Notes: generated by a model not told the origin, from the sequence alone. A stretch of 64,000 nt of DNA from Streptomyces sp. NRRL S-646 (GCF_000720765.1 NZ_JODC01000001.1:372001-436000), one strand, 5' to 3'. Shown: positions 26,349-35,858, counted from the stretch's first letter. Made by a program: numbers and translations.

Positions 26349-27797
26349 ATGCTCGGACTCACCAGATCCCGCCGAAGACTCACCACCGCGCTTGCCGCGT
26401 TCGGCCTGCTCACCGCGGCGGCCGCCGCCCAGGTCACCGTCGTGGCCACGCCCGCCCACGCGGCCACCACGCACCGCATCCTGTTCGACGACGGCCACGC
26501 CGAGGAGGCCGGCAACGCCGACTGGATCATCTCCACCAGCAAGCCCGACCCGCTGGGCGAGGACTCGTCCCCGTCCTCCGAGACCGACTGGACGGGCGCA
26601 CTGTCCTCCTGGGGCGTGGCCCTGCAGAAGACCGGCAGCTACAGCCTCAAGACCGCCACCAGCGCCCTCACCTACGGTGGCTCGTCCTCCACCGACCTTT
26701 CGAACTTCGACACCCTCGTCCTGCCGGAGCCCAACACCCTCTTCACCACCGCCGAGAAGACGGCGATCATGACCTTCGTCAAGAACGGCGGCGGACTGTT
26801 CATGATCTCCGACCACACCGGAGCGGACCGCAACAACGACGGTGAGGACGCGGTCGAGATCCTCAACGACCTGATGACCAACAACAGCGTCGACTCGACC
26901 GACCCGTTCGGCTTCTCCATCGACTCGCTGAACATCAGCTCCGACCACCCGTCCGCCATCAGCGACAGCACCAACCCCGTACTGCACGGCTCGTTCGGCA
27001 CCGTCACCAAGAGCCTCATCGCCAACGGCACCACCGCCACCCTCAAGCCCTCCGACAACTCCGCCGTCAAGGGCCTGCTCTACCGCACGGGTTACTCCGG
27101 CGACACCGGCGCCTTCTTCCTCACCAGCACCTTCGGCAGCGGACGGGTCGCCTTCTGGGGCGACAGCTCGCCGATCGACGACGGCACCGGCCAGTCGGGC
27201 AACACCCTCTACGACGGCTGGAACGACACCAGCGCCACCAACGCAGCCCTCGCCCTCAACGCCACCGCCTGGCTCGCCGGGGACGGCAGCAGCAGCGGGG
27301 GCGGCGGTGGCGGCTCCGGGACCTGCACCGCCGCCCAGCTCCTCGGCAACAACGGCTTCGAGTCGGGCAACACCACCTGGAGCGCCTCCAGCGGCGTCAT
27401 CACCAACTCCAGCAGCGAGTCGGCCCGTACGGGCTCGTACTACGCCTGGCTGGACGGCTACGGCACCGCCACCACCGACACGCTGTCCCAGTCGGTGACC
27501 ATCCCGTCCGGCTGCACCACCGCCGCGCTCAGTTTCTATCTGCACGTCGACACGGCGGAGACCAGTACCAGCACGGCGTACGACACGCTCAAGGTCCAGG
27601 TGCTCAACAGCTCGGGGACCGTGCTGGGCACTCTGGCGACGTATTCGAACCTGAACGCCGCCAGCGGCTACACCCAGCGCAGCTTCAGTCTGGCGAGCTA
27701 CGCGGGCCAGACCGTCACCCTCAAGTTCACCGGCACCGAGGGCTCCACGCTGCAGACGTCCTTCGTCATCGACGACACGGCGCTCAACGTCAGCTGA
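26349..27797 (+). CDS. Secreted two-domain protein of unknown function
   Basis: 482 residues, GGAGG upstream of the ATG. Signal peptide about 1-39 ending ATPAHA. The N-terminal domain (about 42-312) has [22 protein letters not shown] and [15 protein letters not shown], resembling the glutamine-amidotransferase-like fold of ThuA/GldG-type proteins without a clear catalytic cysteine. A Ser/Gly linker leads to a C-terminal jelly-roll domain (about 325-482: [24 protein letters not shown]) like those appended to Streptomyces exoenzymes. PHO-box-like repeats upstream hint at phosphate control. Enzyme activity is unproven. Confidence 0.72.
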   Translation: MLGLTRSRRRLTTALAAFGLLTAAAAAQVTVVATPAHAATTHRILFDDGHAEEAGNADWIISTSKPDPLGEDSSPSSETDWTGALSSWGVALQKTGSYSLKTATSALTYGGSSSTDLSNFDTLVLPEPNTLFTTAEKTAIMTFVKNGGGLFMISDHTGADRNNDGEDAVEILNDLMTNNSVDSTDPFGFSIDSLNISSDHPSAISDSTNPVLHGSFGTVTKSLIANGTTATLKPSDNSAVKGLLYRTGYSGDTGAFFLTSTFGSGRVAFWGDSSPIDDGTGQSGNTLYDGWNDTSATNAALALNATAWLAGDGSSSGGGGGGSGTCTAAQLLGNNGFESGNTTWSASSGVITNSSSESARTGSYYAWLDGYGTATTDTLSQSVTIPSGCTTAALSFYLHVDTAETSTSTAYDTLKVQVLNSSGTVLGTLATYSNLNAASGYTQRSFSLASYAGQTVTLKFTGTEGSTLQTSFVIDDTALNVS

Positions 27798-27804
27798 CGC
27801 CCGT

Positions 27805-27830
27805 GGGGCCCGGCTCCCGCGCCGGGCCCC
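27805..27830. terminator. Bidirectional hairpin terminator between convergent genes
   Basis: GGGGCCCGGC and GCCGGGCCCC pair perfectly across a 6-nt loop, 8 nt after one stop and 7 nt before the other. Confidence 0.7.
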
Positions 27831-27836
27831 GCACGG

Positions 27837-30539
27837 TCATGCGGCCGGGACCGTCCGCTCCGGCGTGTTCCACCCGGAGACCCGCACCCGCGGCACCGAC
27901 CCGTGCAGATCCGCCGTCCGGTAGGTGGCGGTCAACGTGACCGTCTCGCCCGGCCAGAGCCCGACCTCGTTGTCCGACCACTCGACGGGCAGCACCGGTT
28001 TGCCCTGCGCGTCCACGAGATGGACGTCGGTGAACAGCGCCGGTGTCTTCCCACTGCCGGTGTTGCGCACGGTCACGGTCGTCGTCGCCGTCTCGCCCGA
28101 CGCATCCGTCGACGCCGTCGCCGACACCGGCACCTGCGCCATGGCACTCAGGCCCTTGAGGTCGGCGTAGCTCGTCGTCGGCGTGTAGTACCAGTCGGTG
28201 TGGGACCAGTCGAGGGTGTCGGGCCTGGTGGACAGCCAGTACACGTTCCGGCTGACCTCCTTGCCGGAGGAGTCGCTCAGCGTCAGACGCACCAGATACG
28301 TGCTCGCCAGCCCGGTCAACGACGCCGGCAGGGTGAGTGCGGTGCTGTGCGCGCCGTCCCCGCTCACCTTCACCCCGGTGACGGTCCTGTCGTACTTCTG
28401 CGTGCCGTCGGGGTTGAACAGCGTGGCCCGGACGGTGAGCCCGGAGGCGGCCGAGTGCCGGTTGTCGACGACGACCACCGAGCGGTCGTCGTAGGAGTAC
28501 TGGACGTGCAGCGGCTCGTTCGCCTTCCTGGCCCCGAAGTAGGCGCCGCCCTGGTCGAGGTAACGGTCCATCAGCTGCCAGTGCAGCGAGGTCCAGCCGC
28601 TGTTGAACATCCAGTACACGACACCGGTCGACGGCTTCGACGAGTCGGTGGCGTTGCGCTCGTACGCCTCGAACTGGGCGCGGACGTTCTCGTACTGGGC
28701 GAGCTGCGCCTTGCGAACGTAGTCGGCCAGGCTCGCCGGGGCGCCGTAGCGGCCGGTGAGGGCGTCGTCGTAGAGCTTGAGGGTGCCGAAGGTCGACGAC
28801 GGGGAGCGGTGGTACTGCTTGGCGTTCGGGTTCTTCCACAGGGTGTCGAGTTCGGCCGGGCTCATCATGCGGCGCAGGGTGTCGAGCGTGGGGATGTCGG
28901 GGCCCGCGCTGGTCTCGGAGTTGAAGCCGGTGGCGCCGCCCTCACGTTTGGCGTACCAGTAGTCCGGCGGGATCCAGTCGTAGGGGCCGGTCATCTTCAT
29001 GCCCGAACTGCCCAGCTGCGGTGAGGAGTTGGCGGAGGCGGCGGCGACCACCGGGACCGGCCAGTCGGCGGCCTCGAGGGCGTCGAGGTAGTTCTTCTCG
29101 ATCGTGGCGTCGGGTGCGAAGTCGCTGCCGATGAGGAAGGAGATCACGCTGGGGTGGTCGCGCAGCCGGGCGGCCTCGGCGGCCATCGACGCCTTGGCGA
29201 CCGGATAGTCCGCGGCGGTCCACTTGTCGCCGGACTCGCCGCCGTTGACCTGGCCCTCCCACTTGTCGCAGCACTCCCAGCCGGGCAGCGTGAGGATGCC
29301 GTAGCGGTCGGCGAGGTCGAAGAACTCGTCCGGTTCCAGGTGGCCTTCGAGGCGGATGGTGTTCAGACCGAGGTCGAGGGCGTACTTCAGCCGGTCCTCG
29401 ACGTACGTCCGGTCCCAGCGCAGGAACTCGTCGGGCGACCAGCCGCCGCCCTTGACCAGCAACCTGCGGCCGTTGAAGCGGTACTGGCGGGCACCGTCGG
29501 AGTTCAGGGGTGCCTGCACGTCGCGGATGCCGAAGGTCTGCTGCGCGGTGTCCGAGACGGTGCCGGAGACGGACGCGGTGAGCTTCAGCTCGTACAGGGG
29601 TTGTCCGCCCATGCCGGCCGGCCACCACACCTTCGGCGAGGTCAGGTGGAGGCCGGGGACGTCGGACGGGGCGAAGCTGACGGTCCTCGTCTCGTGTGCG
29701 GCCAGCGTGAGGGTCTTCTCGAAGGTCGTCGTGCCGATGCTGCCGGAGACCGTGGTGGTCGCCGGCGCACCGGAGTCGTTGCGGGCCTGCGCCTTCACCG
29801 TCAGGTCGGCCGAGGCGAGCGAGGGCACGTCCAGCCTGGTGACCACGTGCGCATCGCGCAGGGCGATCGGGCCGCCGCGACGGACGAGGACGTCGCGGAC
29901 GATGCCCATGTTCTCGTCGGGCGGCGGCTGGAGCCAGTCGATCCAGCCCATGGTCAGGTTCTTGTCCGGGTCGTTGGGCTGGATGCGGAAGGCGACCGTG
30001 TTCGAGCCCGCGTGGACTAGTGAGGTGACGTCCAGCTCATGGTGGGTGTACGCGCCGGTGACGTCCTTCGCCGTGGCGACCCGGTCGCCGTTGACGTAGA
30101 CGTCGGCTGCCGAGATCACGCCGCTGAAGTCGAGGTAGGTGCGCTCGGAGGTGTCGGCGACCGTGAAGTCCGAGCGGTACCACCAGGGGACCTGGAAGTC
30201 GGCCTTGGGGATCTTCTGCTGGTTCGTCGAGTGGAACGGGTCCGCGTACACGCCGTTCGCAAGCAGGGCTGCCAGGACGGTGGAACGTGAACCTGTCGGG
30301 TACCAGCCGGCCGTCGGGTAGCCGGGAGAGGAGATCTCGGCCGGAGGGTCGGAGACCTTGGCCGTCGACTGGATCGTGTAGCCCGCCAACGCGGTCGAAC
30401 TGCCCGGCGCGGAGGAGACGCGGGTGCCCCGGTCCGGTGGGGCGGCCCTATGGGCATGGGGCCCGGCCCAGGCGCTGGTCGTCAGGGAACCCAACAGACC
30501 CAGGACTACGGCGGCCGTGGCGAGACGGTGTCTGTTCAC
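27837..30539 (-). CDS. csxA: Secreted exo-beta-D-glucosaminidase (GH2, CsxA-like)
   Basis: Releases glucosamine from the ends of chitosan oligomers outside the cell. 900 residues with a signal peptide (1-25) and the GH2 order of sugar-binding, Ig-like and TIM-barrel domains, then extra beta domains. The CsxA signatures are present: IGSDFAPD with acid/base Asp473 and GFNSETSAGP with nucleophile Glu542, against D469/E541 recalled for the Amycolatopsis enzyme. An inverted repeat upstream (30558-30577) matches one before the neighbouring ROK repressor. Confidence 0.92.
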   Translation of the reverse strand: MNRHRLATAAVVLGLLGSLTTSAWAGPHAHRAAPPDRGTRVSSAPGSSTALAGYTIQSTAKVSDPPAEISSPGYPTAGWYPTGSRSTVLAALLANGVYADPFHSTNQQKIPKADFQVPWWYRSDFTVADTSERTYLDFSGVISAADVYVNGDRVATAKDVTGAYTHHELDVTSLVHAGSNTVAFRIQPNDPDKNLTMGWIDWLQPPPDENMGIVRDVLVRRGGPIALRDAHVVTRLDVPSLASADLTVKAQARNDSGAPATTTVSGSIGTTTFEKTLTLAAHETRTVSFAPSDVPGLHLTSPKVWWPAGMGGQPLYELKLTASVSGTVSDTAQQTFGIRDVQAPLNSDGARQYRFNGRRLLVKGGGWSPDEFLRWDRTYVEDRLKYALDLGLNTIRLEGHLEPDEFFDLADRYGILTLPGWECCDKWEGQVNGGESGDKWTAADYPVAKASMAAEAARLRDHPSVISFLIGSDFAPDATIEKNYLDALEAADWPVPVVAAASANSSPQLGSSGMKMTGPYDWIPPDYWYAKREGGATGFNSETSAGPDIPTLDTLRRMMSPAELDTLWKNPNAKQYHRSPSSTFGTLKLYDDALTGRYGAPASLADYVRKAQLAQYENVRAQFEAYERNATDSSKPSTGVVYWMFNSGWTSLHWQLMDRYLDQGGAYFGARKANEPLHVQYSYDDRSVVVVDNRHSAASGLTVRATLFNPDGTQKYDRTVTGVKVSGDGAHSTALTLPASLTGLASTYLVRLTLSDSSGKEVSRNVYWLSTRPDTLDWSHTDWYYTPTTSYADLKGLSAMAQVPVSATASTDASGETATTTVTVRNTGSGKTPALFTDVHLVDAQGKPVLPVEWSDNEVGLWPGETVTLTATYRTADLHGSVPRVRVSGWNTPERTVPAA

Positions 30540-30557
30540 GGAGTCTCCAGCCCCTTC

Positions 30558-30577
30558 GTAAAGTTAGGAAACTTTAC
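30558..30577 (-). promoter_or_regulatory. Putative ROK-repressor operator upstream of csxA
   Basis: GTAAAGTT-N4-AACTTTAC is a perfect 8-bp inverted repeat, nested with GTTAG-N9-CTAAC, 19 bp before the csxA start. The AGGAAACTTT core resembles, from memory, the chitosanase operator bound by CsnR in S. lividans. Confidence 0.6.
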
Positions 30578-30643
30578 TAACTGCGGTCACGCTAGGGGTG
30601 CCGAGTCGGCCCTGTCAATCACCATGGCCCGTACCCGAGTTCG

Positions 30644-31879
30644 TCACGGCCCGGCCGACCGGCGCTCGAACACCACGTCCCGAGCGGTCCCGAGCGCCGT
30701 GGCCACCGCGCCCAGCAGCACCGCGTCCTCGCCGAGTCGGCTGGGCACGACCTTGGGCCGCAGCGGGGTGAGCGAGCGGAGGTGCTCGCGCACCGGGCGC
30801 AGCAGCAGGTCCACGCTGTGGCCCACCCCGCCGCCCAGGACCACGAGATCCGGGTCGAGCACGGCCGCAGCCGCCGCCACCGTGTGCGCGATCCGCTCGC
30901 CCTCCAGCTGAACCGCCTTGACCGCGGCGTCGTTTCCCTGCCGGGCCGCGTCGAACACGGCCTTCGCGGTGAGCTGCCCGTTCATGCCGAACCGGCGCGC
31001 CGCCTCGACCACGGCCACCCCCGACACCGCGTCCTCCAGCCGCTCCGGCTTCTGCTGTCCCGGCCAGGGCAGGAACCCGATCTCCCCGGCCAGCCCGTGC
31101 GCCCCCGTGAACAGCCGCCCCTCGCTGACCACGCCCATCCCGAGACCGGTGCCGATCAGGATGTACGCGAACAGCCGGCTGCCCGCGCCGACGCCGTAGG
31201 TGTATTCGCCCAGCGCCGCCAGATTGGCGTCGTTGTGCACCTCCAGCGGAACGCCGAGCTCCTCGCGCATCCGGTCGAAGAGCCCGGCGCGCCCCCAGCC
31301 CGGCAGGTGCATCGCATAGCGCACCCGGCGCTGCTGCTCGTCGTACACGCCCGGCGTACCCACCACCGCATGCACCACCTCCTGAGCGGCCACGCCCGAG
31401 CCGCCGACCACCTGGCGGGCCGTCGCCACCACCAGGTCCGCCATCGCGCCGGAGCTGCGGGCCCGGTTGCGGACGTCGGAGCGGGCGACGACCGTGCCGT
31501 CCAGGTCGGCGACGGCGACCCGCAGCCAGCTGCGGCCGACGTCGATGCCGAGGGCGTAACCCGCTGCCGGGTCCGGCGCGTACAGGACCGCCGTGCGGCC
31601 GCGCTCCGGCGCGAGGGTGCCGACCTCGTGGACCAGCCCGGCCGTCTCCAGTGCGGCGAGCGCGCTGGAGACGGTCGGCTTGGACAGGCCGGTCTCCCGG
31701 GCCAGTTGGGCGCGCGAGGCGGCGCCGCCGCTGCGCAGCCGGTCGAGCAGCAACCGCTCGTTGGTGCTGCGCAGCCGCCGGCGGTTCCAGGGCTGTTCCT
31801 GCTGGTCTACGGCGTCACTGGCGGGCATCGCACCATTCTCACGTATCCGCGGGGCCGTTCGATGGGCCTCTTGACGCAT
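30644..31879 (-). CDS. ROK-family transcriptional repressor (CsnR-like)
   Basis: 411 residues from ATG 31879 (AAGGAG 9 nt upstream); ATG 31828 is a shorter alternative. N-terminal winged helix SRAQLARETGLSKPTVSSALAAL, then the ROK sugar-kinase fold: GIDVGRSWLRVAVADLDG, EVHNDANLAALGEYTYG, LIGTGLGMGV and GLAGEIGFLPW. The CGxxGC zinc motif is not evident. It lies directly upstream of csxA on the same strand, and both genes have AAGTTA/GGA-type inverted repeats, so it probably senses a chito-oligosaccharide and represses both. Confidence 0.85.
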   Translation of the reverse strand: MRQEAHRTAPRIRENGAMPASDAVDQQEQPWNRRRLRSTNERLLLDRLRSGGAASRAQLARETGLSKPTVSSALAALETAGLVHEVGTLAPERGRTAVLYAPDPAAGYALGIDVGRSWLRVAVADLDGTVVARSDVRNRARSSGAMADLVVATARQVVGGSGVAAQEVVHAVVGTPGVYDEQQRRVRYAMHLPGWGRAGLFDRMREELGVPLEVHNDANLAALGEYTYGVGAGSRLFAYILIGTGLGMGVVSEGRLFTGAHGLAGEIGFLPWPGQQKPERLEDAVSGVAVVEAARRFGMNGQLTAKAVFDAARQGNDAAVKAVQLEGERIAHTVAAAAAVLDPDLVVLGGGVGHSVDLLLRPVREHLRSLTPLRPKVVPSRLGEDAVLLGAVATALGTARDVVFERRSAGP

Positions 31880-31880
31880 C

Positions 31881-31900
31881 AAGTAAGGCTCCTTAACTTT
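31881..31900. promoter_or_regulatory. Putative ROK autoregulatory operator
   Basis: On the minus strand AAGTTAAGG-AG-CCTTACTT forms an imperfect inverted repeat similar to the csxA operator. It overlaps the AAGGAG ribosome site of the ROK gene and lies 85 bp before the divergent permease, so it could control both. Confidence 0.45.
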
Positions 31901-31984
31901 ATCGGCCAACAGCCTCGCCGGGCGAGTCGAAGCCGGCCAAGGTCAGCCATGGACAGCCCAGCGCCCGGTGCTTCAGGAGTCCTC

Positions 31985-33436
31985 ATGTCCGGTAGTCCGC
32001 CACCCACCGGTGGTTTCGTCCGTCGCGTCGGCCTGTTCCAGGCCACCGCCATCAACATGAGCCAGATGTGCGGCATCGGGCCGTTCGTCACGATCCCGCT
32101 CATGGTCGCCGCGTTCGGCGGCCCGCAGGCTGTGATCGGCTTCATCGCCGGGGCGCTGCTCGCGCTCGCCGACGGGCTGGTGTGGGCCGAGCTGGGCGCG
32201 GCGATGCCCGGGTCCGGCGGCAGTTACGTCTATCTGCGCCAGGCCTTCCAGTACCGCACGGGCCGGCTCATGCCGTTCCTGTTCGTCTGGACGGCGATGC
32301 TGTTCATCCCGCTGATCATGTCGACCGGCGTGGTGGGCTTCGTCCAGTACCTCGGGTATCTCGCCCCCGGCCTGGGACAGACCTCCGGCGACCTGATCGG
32401 CCTCGGCGTCATCGCCCTGGTGGTGATCCTGCTGTGGCGGGGCATCGAGCACATCGCCCGGATCACCGCCGTGATGTGGGCCGTCATGATCACCTCGGTG
32501 GTGCTGGTCATCCTGGCCGCCGCCACGGACTTCAGCACGCACCTCGCCTTCACCTACCCGGCGCACGCCTTCGACCTGGGCAGCAACCACTTCTGGCTCG
32601 GCTTCGCCGGCGGCCTGACCATCGGCATCTACGACTACCTCGGCTACAACACCACGGCCTACATGGGCGCCGAGATCAAGGATCCCGGGCGCACCCTGCC
32701 GCGCTCGATCATCTTCTCGATCCTCGGCATCATGGCGATCTACCTGCTGCTGCAGATCGGCACCCTCGGCGTGATCGACTGGCACCGCATGACCAACCCG
32801 GACGACATCGCGTCCACATCGGTGGCCTCGGCGGTGCTGGAGAAGACCTGGGGCAAGGGCGCGGCGGACACGGTCACCGTCCTCATCCTGATAACCGCCT
32901 TCGCCTCGGTCTTCACCGGCCTGCTGGGCGGCTCGCGAGTGCCGTACGACGCGGCCCGCGAACGTGTCTTCTTCCGCCCCTACGCCAAGCTCCATCCCAA
33001 GCACCGCTTCCCGATGCTGGGCCTGGCGACCATGGGCGTGATCACGGCCGTGGGCTTCCTGATCGGCCGCCATACGGACCTGGCGACACTGATCCAGCTG
33101 CTGACGACGGTGATGGTGATCGTCCAGGCGCTGGCCCAGATCGTCGCTCTGACAGTGCTGCGCAGGCGCCAGCCGGCCCTGCACCGGCCGTACCGCATGT
33201 GGCTCTACCCGGTGCCGAGCATCGTCGCGTTCGCCGGCTGGTGTGTGATCTACGGTTACGCGGACAAGAACTCGCCGGGCCGCCATCCCATCGAGTGGTC
33301 GTTGGCCTGGCTGGCTCTGGGCTGCATCGCGTACGTGCTCTGGGCGCGCTTCGAGAAGGTGTGGCCGTTCGGCCCGAAGGAGATTGCCGAGGAGTACCTG
33401 GACCCGGCAGCGGCCACGGAGCCCGCAGGAGCCTGA
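31985..33436 (+). CDS. APC-superfamily amino-acid permease
   Basis: 483 residues with about 12 membrane helices. The first helix is INMSQMCGIGPFVTIPLMV, a glycine-containing APC motif; GSGGSYVYLRQAF and the cytoplasmic EIKDPGRTLPRS follow as in amino-acid/polyamine transporters. CAGGAG sits 5 nt before the ATG. Divergent from the ROK regulator, so uptake of an amino sugar or amino acid under the same control is possible but unproven. Confidence 0.82.
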   Translation: MSGSPPPTGGFVRRVGLFQATAINMSQMCGIGPFVTIPLMVAAFGGPQAVIGFIAGALLALADGLVWAELGAAMPGSGGSYVYLRQAFQYRTGRLMPFLFVWTAMLFIPLIMSTGVVGFVQYLGYLAPGLGQTSGDLIGLGVIALVVILLWRGIEHIARITAVMWAVMITSVVLVILAAATDFSTHLAFTYPAHAFDLGSNHFWLGFAGGLTIGIYDYLGYNTTAYMGAEIKDPGRTLPRSIIFSILGIMAIYLLLQIGTLGVIDWHRMTNPDDIASTSVASAVLEKTWGKGAADTVTVLILITAFASVFTGLLGGSRVPYDAARERVFFRPYAKLHPKHRFPMLGLATMGVITAVGFLIGRHTDLATLIQLLTTVMVIVQALAQIVALTVLRRRQPALHRPYRMWLYPVPSIVAFAGWCVIYGYADKNSPGRHPIEWSLAWLALGCIAYVLWARFEKVWPFGPKEIAEEYLDPAAATEPAGA

Positions 33437-33484
33437 AAGGGCCGCCTCAACTGCCGTACTTGCGCTAGAGTTTCGGCATCCGTG

Positions 33485-33523
33485 AAGCCTCTCCGGCCGG
33501 ACATCTGTCCGCCGGGGAGGCTT
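33485..33523 (+). terminator. Long hairpin between permease and GNAT genes (terminator or attenuator)
   Basis: AAGCCTCTCCGGC pairs with GCCGGGGAGGCTT (one U-G pair), extended inward by CGGACA-TC-TGTCCG, and is followed by TTCT. It is an 18-bp stem 48 nt after the permease stop and 45 nt before the next start. A TAGAGT box just upstream could place it in a leader RNA. Confidence 0.65.
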
Positions 33524-33567
33524 TTCTCATGCCCGGAAGCCGACCGCTCAATTGCAGAGGAGCCCCC

Positions 33568-34092
33568 GTGTCAGACCTGTCCGTCCGCCTCGCGACCGCC
33601 GAAGACCGCCCCGCAGTGGAGCGCCTGTGGCTGATGTTCCGTCACGATCTCTCGGGCTTCATGGGCGTATTGCCCCACCCTGACGGGACGTTCCGCAGCG
33701 AGCGCGTCGACTCGGCCTTCACGGAGGCCGGTTGGCTGCCGTATCTGTTCCTCCGCGAGGAACGGCCCGTCGGATTCGCGTTCGTCCGGGGTCTCAACGG
33801 GCCGACACGCGTGCTGAACAGCTTCTTCGTGGTGCGCGGGGCGCGCCGCGAGGGCATCGGCATCAGGGCGGTGCGCGAGGTCGTGCTCAGGCACCCCGGC
33901 GCCTGGGAGGTCGCCTTCCAGTACGACAACGAGCCCGCGGTCCGCTTCTGGCGCCGTGTCGCCGCCGAACTCGCCCCGGACGCCTGGTGTGAGGAGACCC
34001 GGCCGGTACCCGACCGGCCAGACCTCCCGCCGGACGCGTGGATCTCGTTCCGTGCCGGGCACCGGGAATCCGTTGGCACGGCGATGCCGTGA
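33568..34092 (+). CDS. GNAT-family N-acetyltransferase
   Basis: 174 residues from GTG 33568, which has AGAGGAG 6 nt upstream; the ATG at 33529 lacks one and would put the start beside the hairpin. LNSFFVVRGARREGIGIRAVREVV is the acetyl-CoA region, although the loop is R-x-x-G-I-G rather than G-x-G. Last strand AFQYDNEPAVRFWRRV. Substrate unknown. Confidence 0.78.
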   Translation: MSDLSVRLATAEDRPAVERLWLMFRHDLSGFMGVLPHPDGTFRSERVDSAFTEAGWLPYLFLREERPVGFAFVRGLNGPTRVLNSFFVVRGARREGIGIRAVREVVLRHPGAWEVAFQYDNEPAVRFWRRVAAELAPDAWCEETRPVPDRPDLPPDAWISFRAGHRESVGTAMP

Positions 34093-34258
34093 GTGATGCG
34101 TCGCGTCGGAACCAGTGAGCGGAGCCGGGAGATCACGGGGCGCGGGCTGCTCGCCGGCGCCGCGAACCGGTCATGTCCCCGTGCTGAGTTGAGCCTTCGC
34201 CCGGTGAACCCGCGCGCGGGAGAGCGGCTCGGTGGTGCTTTCCAGCACACGGTCCGCG

Positions 34259-34990
34259 TCAGCCGGCGTCGGCCGCGGCGCTCGGCGTGTTGGACGGGGC
34301 CGGCGTGGTGGCGTCCGGCGTGGCGGGAGTGGCCGGAGCGGTGGGGGCCGGCCGGTCCGTGTCGTCGGGCTGCGGGGCCAGGGCCCGGTCGACCCACGAC
34401 GACAGCCGGCCGTCCGGACGCAGAACCACGTGCAGGCCGTTGAGCTCGCCGTAGGCCGCGAGTCCGTCGGCGACGAGGGTGTCGAACTTGGTGCCGTCCG
34501 CGTAGATGTCGGCCTCGTGGTGGCTGGCCGTCACCTTGTAGATCTTCGCCGTCGACGTGACGTCCGAGAGCGGCGCAGAGGCGATCAGGCTGCGCTTGAC
34601 GATCGGCTTGGGGGCGGCTTGGCGCGCTCGACCCAGGAGGTGATCGTGCCGTCCCGGTGGAGGGCCATGTGCAGGCCGTTGTGTTCGGCGTGCGCGGTCC
34701 TGCCCTTGGCGGCCATGGTGCCGTACTTGAGGCCCTTGCCCCAGATCTCGGCCTCGTAGCGGTGCTTGCCGGTCTTGAACACCTTCGCCCGGGAGACCTT
34801 GTCGGCGAGCTCCAGCGTCCTCACATAGACCCGCTCGGTCTTGCAGCGGCCGCTCGGGTGCGTGGCCGACGCGGCGGCCTTGGCCGCGGGCGCCGAGTGG
34901 GCGAAGGCGCCGGTGGCCGAGGCGCCCAGGGCGGCCGTGGCGCCGGCGGCGACCAGGGCGGTACGCAGAGTGCGGCGGGGCGCAAGAAGT
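34259..34990 (-). pseudogene. Broken secreted protein with two copies of an unknown domain
   Basis: Frame 1 encodes a signal-peptide-like start (LVAAGATAALGASATGAFA) and one domain, VFKTGKHRYEAEIWGKGLKY ... HNGLHMALHRDGTITSWVER. A shift near 34612 moves to another frame for the second copy, IYKVTASHHEADIYADGTKF ... LNGLHVVLRPDGRLSSWVDR, then a Pro/Thr tail. The signal-peptide frame has no ATG, GTG or TTG start although an AAGGAGG remains at 35006-35012, so at least two lesions exist. The domain is unfamiliar to me. Sequencing error is the alternative. Confidence 0.6.
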
Positions 34991-35010
34991 GCGGTCCCGC
35001 CGCGTCCTCC

Positions 35011-35038
35011 TTGACATGCAGGTAATTGCCTGCATAAC
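35011..35038 (+). promoter_or_regulatory. Promoter of the ArsR-SRPBCC fusion gene
   Basis: TTGACA (35011-35016), a 16-bp spacer and CATAAC (35033-35038) form a near-consensus housekeeping promoter 32 nt before the ATG. Confidence 0.6.
35016..35035 (+). promoter_or_regulatory. ArsR-type operator overlapping the promoter
   Basis: ATGCAGG-TAATTG-CCTGCAT is a 20-bp palindrome with one mismatched pair, lying exactly between the -35 and -10 boxes. Binding would block RNA polymerase, so autorepression is likely. Confidence 0.65.
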
Positions 35039-35069
35039 GTTGAGTGTGCGATCAGAGAGTGACTCCGGG

Positions 35070-35840
35070 ATGGACAAGGTCTTCAAGGCGCTGGCCGACG
35101 AGACCCGCAGGCGGCTGCTGGACCGGCTGCACGAGCAGAACGGTCAGACGCTGGGCGAACTGTGCGAGCGCATCGCGATGACGCGCCAGTCGGTGACCCA
35201 GCATCTGGGCGTCCTGGAGGACGCCAACCTGGTCGGCACGGTGCGGCGAGGGAGGGAAAAGCTGCACTACCTCAACCCGGTCCCGCTCCACGAGATCCAG
35301 GAGCGGTGGATCGACAAGTTCGAGCGCCCGCGCCTGAGCGTGCTGAGCGACGTGAAACGACGAGCCGAGGAAGCCACCATGACCGACAAGCCCACTTACG
35401 TCTACGTCACCTACATCCACAGCACGCCCGAGAAGGTCTGGGAGGCACTCACCGACGCGGACCTGACCGCCGCCTACTGGGGCCACCGCAACGAATCGGA
35501 CTGGCGGCAGGGCTCACGCTGGGAACACGTCCGCACGGACGGCTCCGGCATCGCCGACGCCGTCGGCACCGTCGTGGAGAGCGAACCCCCCACCCGCCTG
35601 GTCACCACCTGGGTCGACCCCCAGAACGAGGGGCAGGAGGACAAGTACTCCCGGGTGACCTTCGACATCACGCCGCACGAGGACATCGTCCGCCTCACCG
35701 TCACCCACGAGGACCTCTGGGACGAAGGTGCGCTGTCCGACGTCTCCCGCGGCTGGCCGGCCGTGCTGTCGAACCTCAAGTCGCTCCTGGAGACCGGCAG
35801 TCCGCTGCCGCAGCAGCCCTGGTCGGTGCCCGGCCACTGA
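35070..35840 (+). CDS. ArsR regulator fused to an SRPBCC/AHSA1 domain
   Basis: 256 residues. Residues 1-90 are an ArsR winged helix (MDKVFKALADETRRRLLDRL, TRQSVTQHLGVLEDANLV). From about 103 an AHSA1 START-like domain follows: TYVYVTYIHSTPEKVWEALT, AAYWGHRNESDW, VTFDITPHEDIVRLTVTHED. Such fusions probably sense a hydrophobic ligand with the second domain. An equivalent pair at 47095-48118 is encoded by two overlapping genes. Confidence 0.88.
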   Translation: MDKVFKALADETRRRLLDRLHEQNGQTLGELCERIAMTRQSVTQHLGVLEDANLVGTVRRGREKLHYLNPVPLHEIQERWIDKFERPRLSVLSDVKRRAEEATMTDKPTYVYVTYIHSTPEKVWEALTDADLTAAYWGHRNESDWRQGSRWEHVRTDGSGIADAVGTVVESEPPTRLVTTWVDPQNEGQEDKYSRVTFDITPHEDIVRLTVTHEDLWDEGALSDVSRGWPAVLSNLKSLLETGSPLPQQPWSVPGH

Positions 35841-35858
35841 GCGGCCACGGGAACAGGA

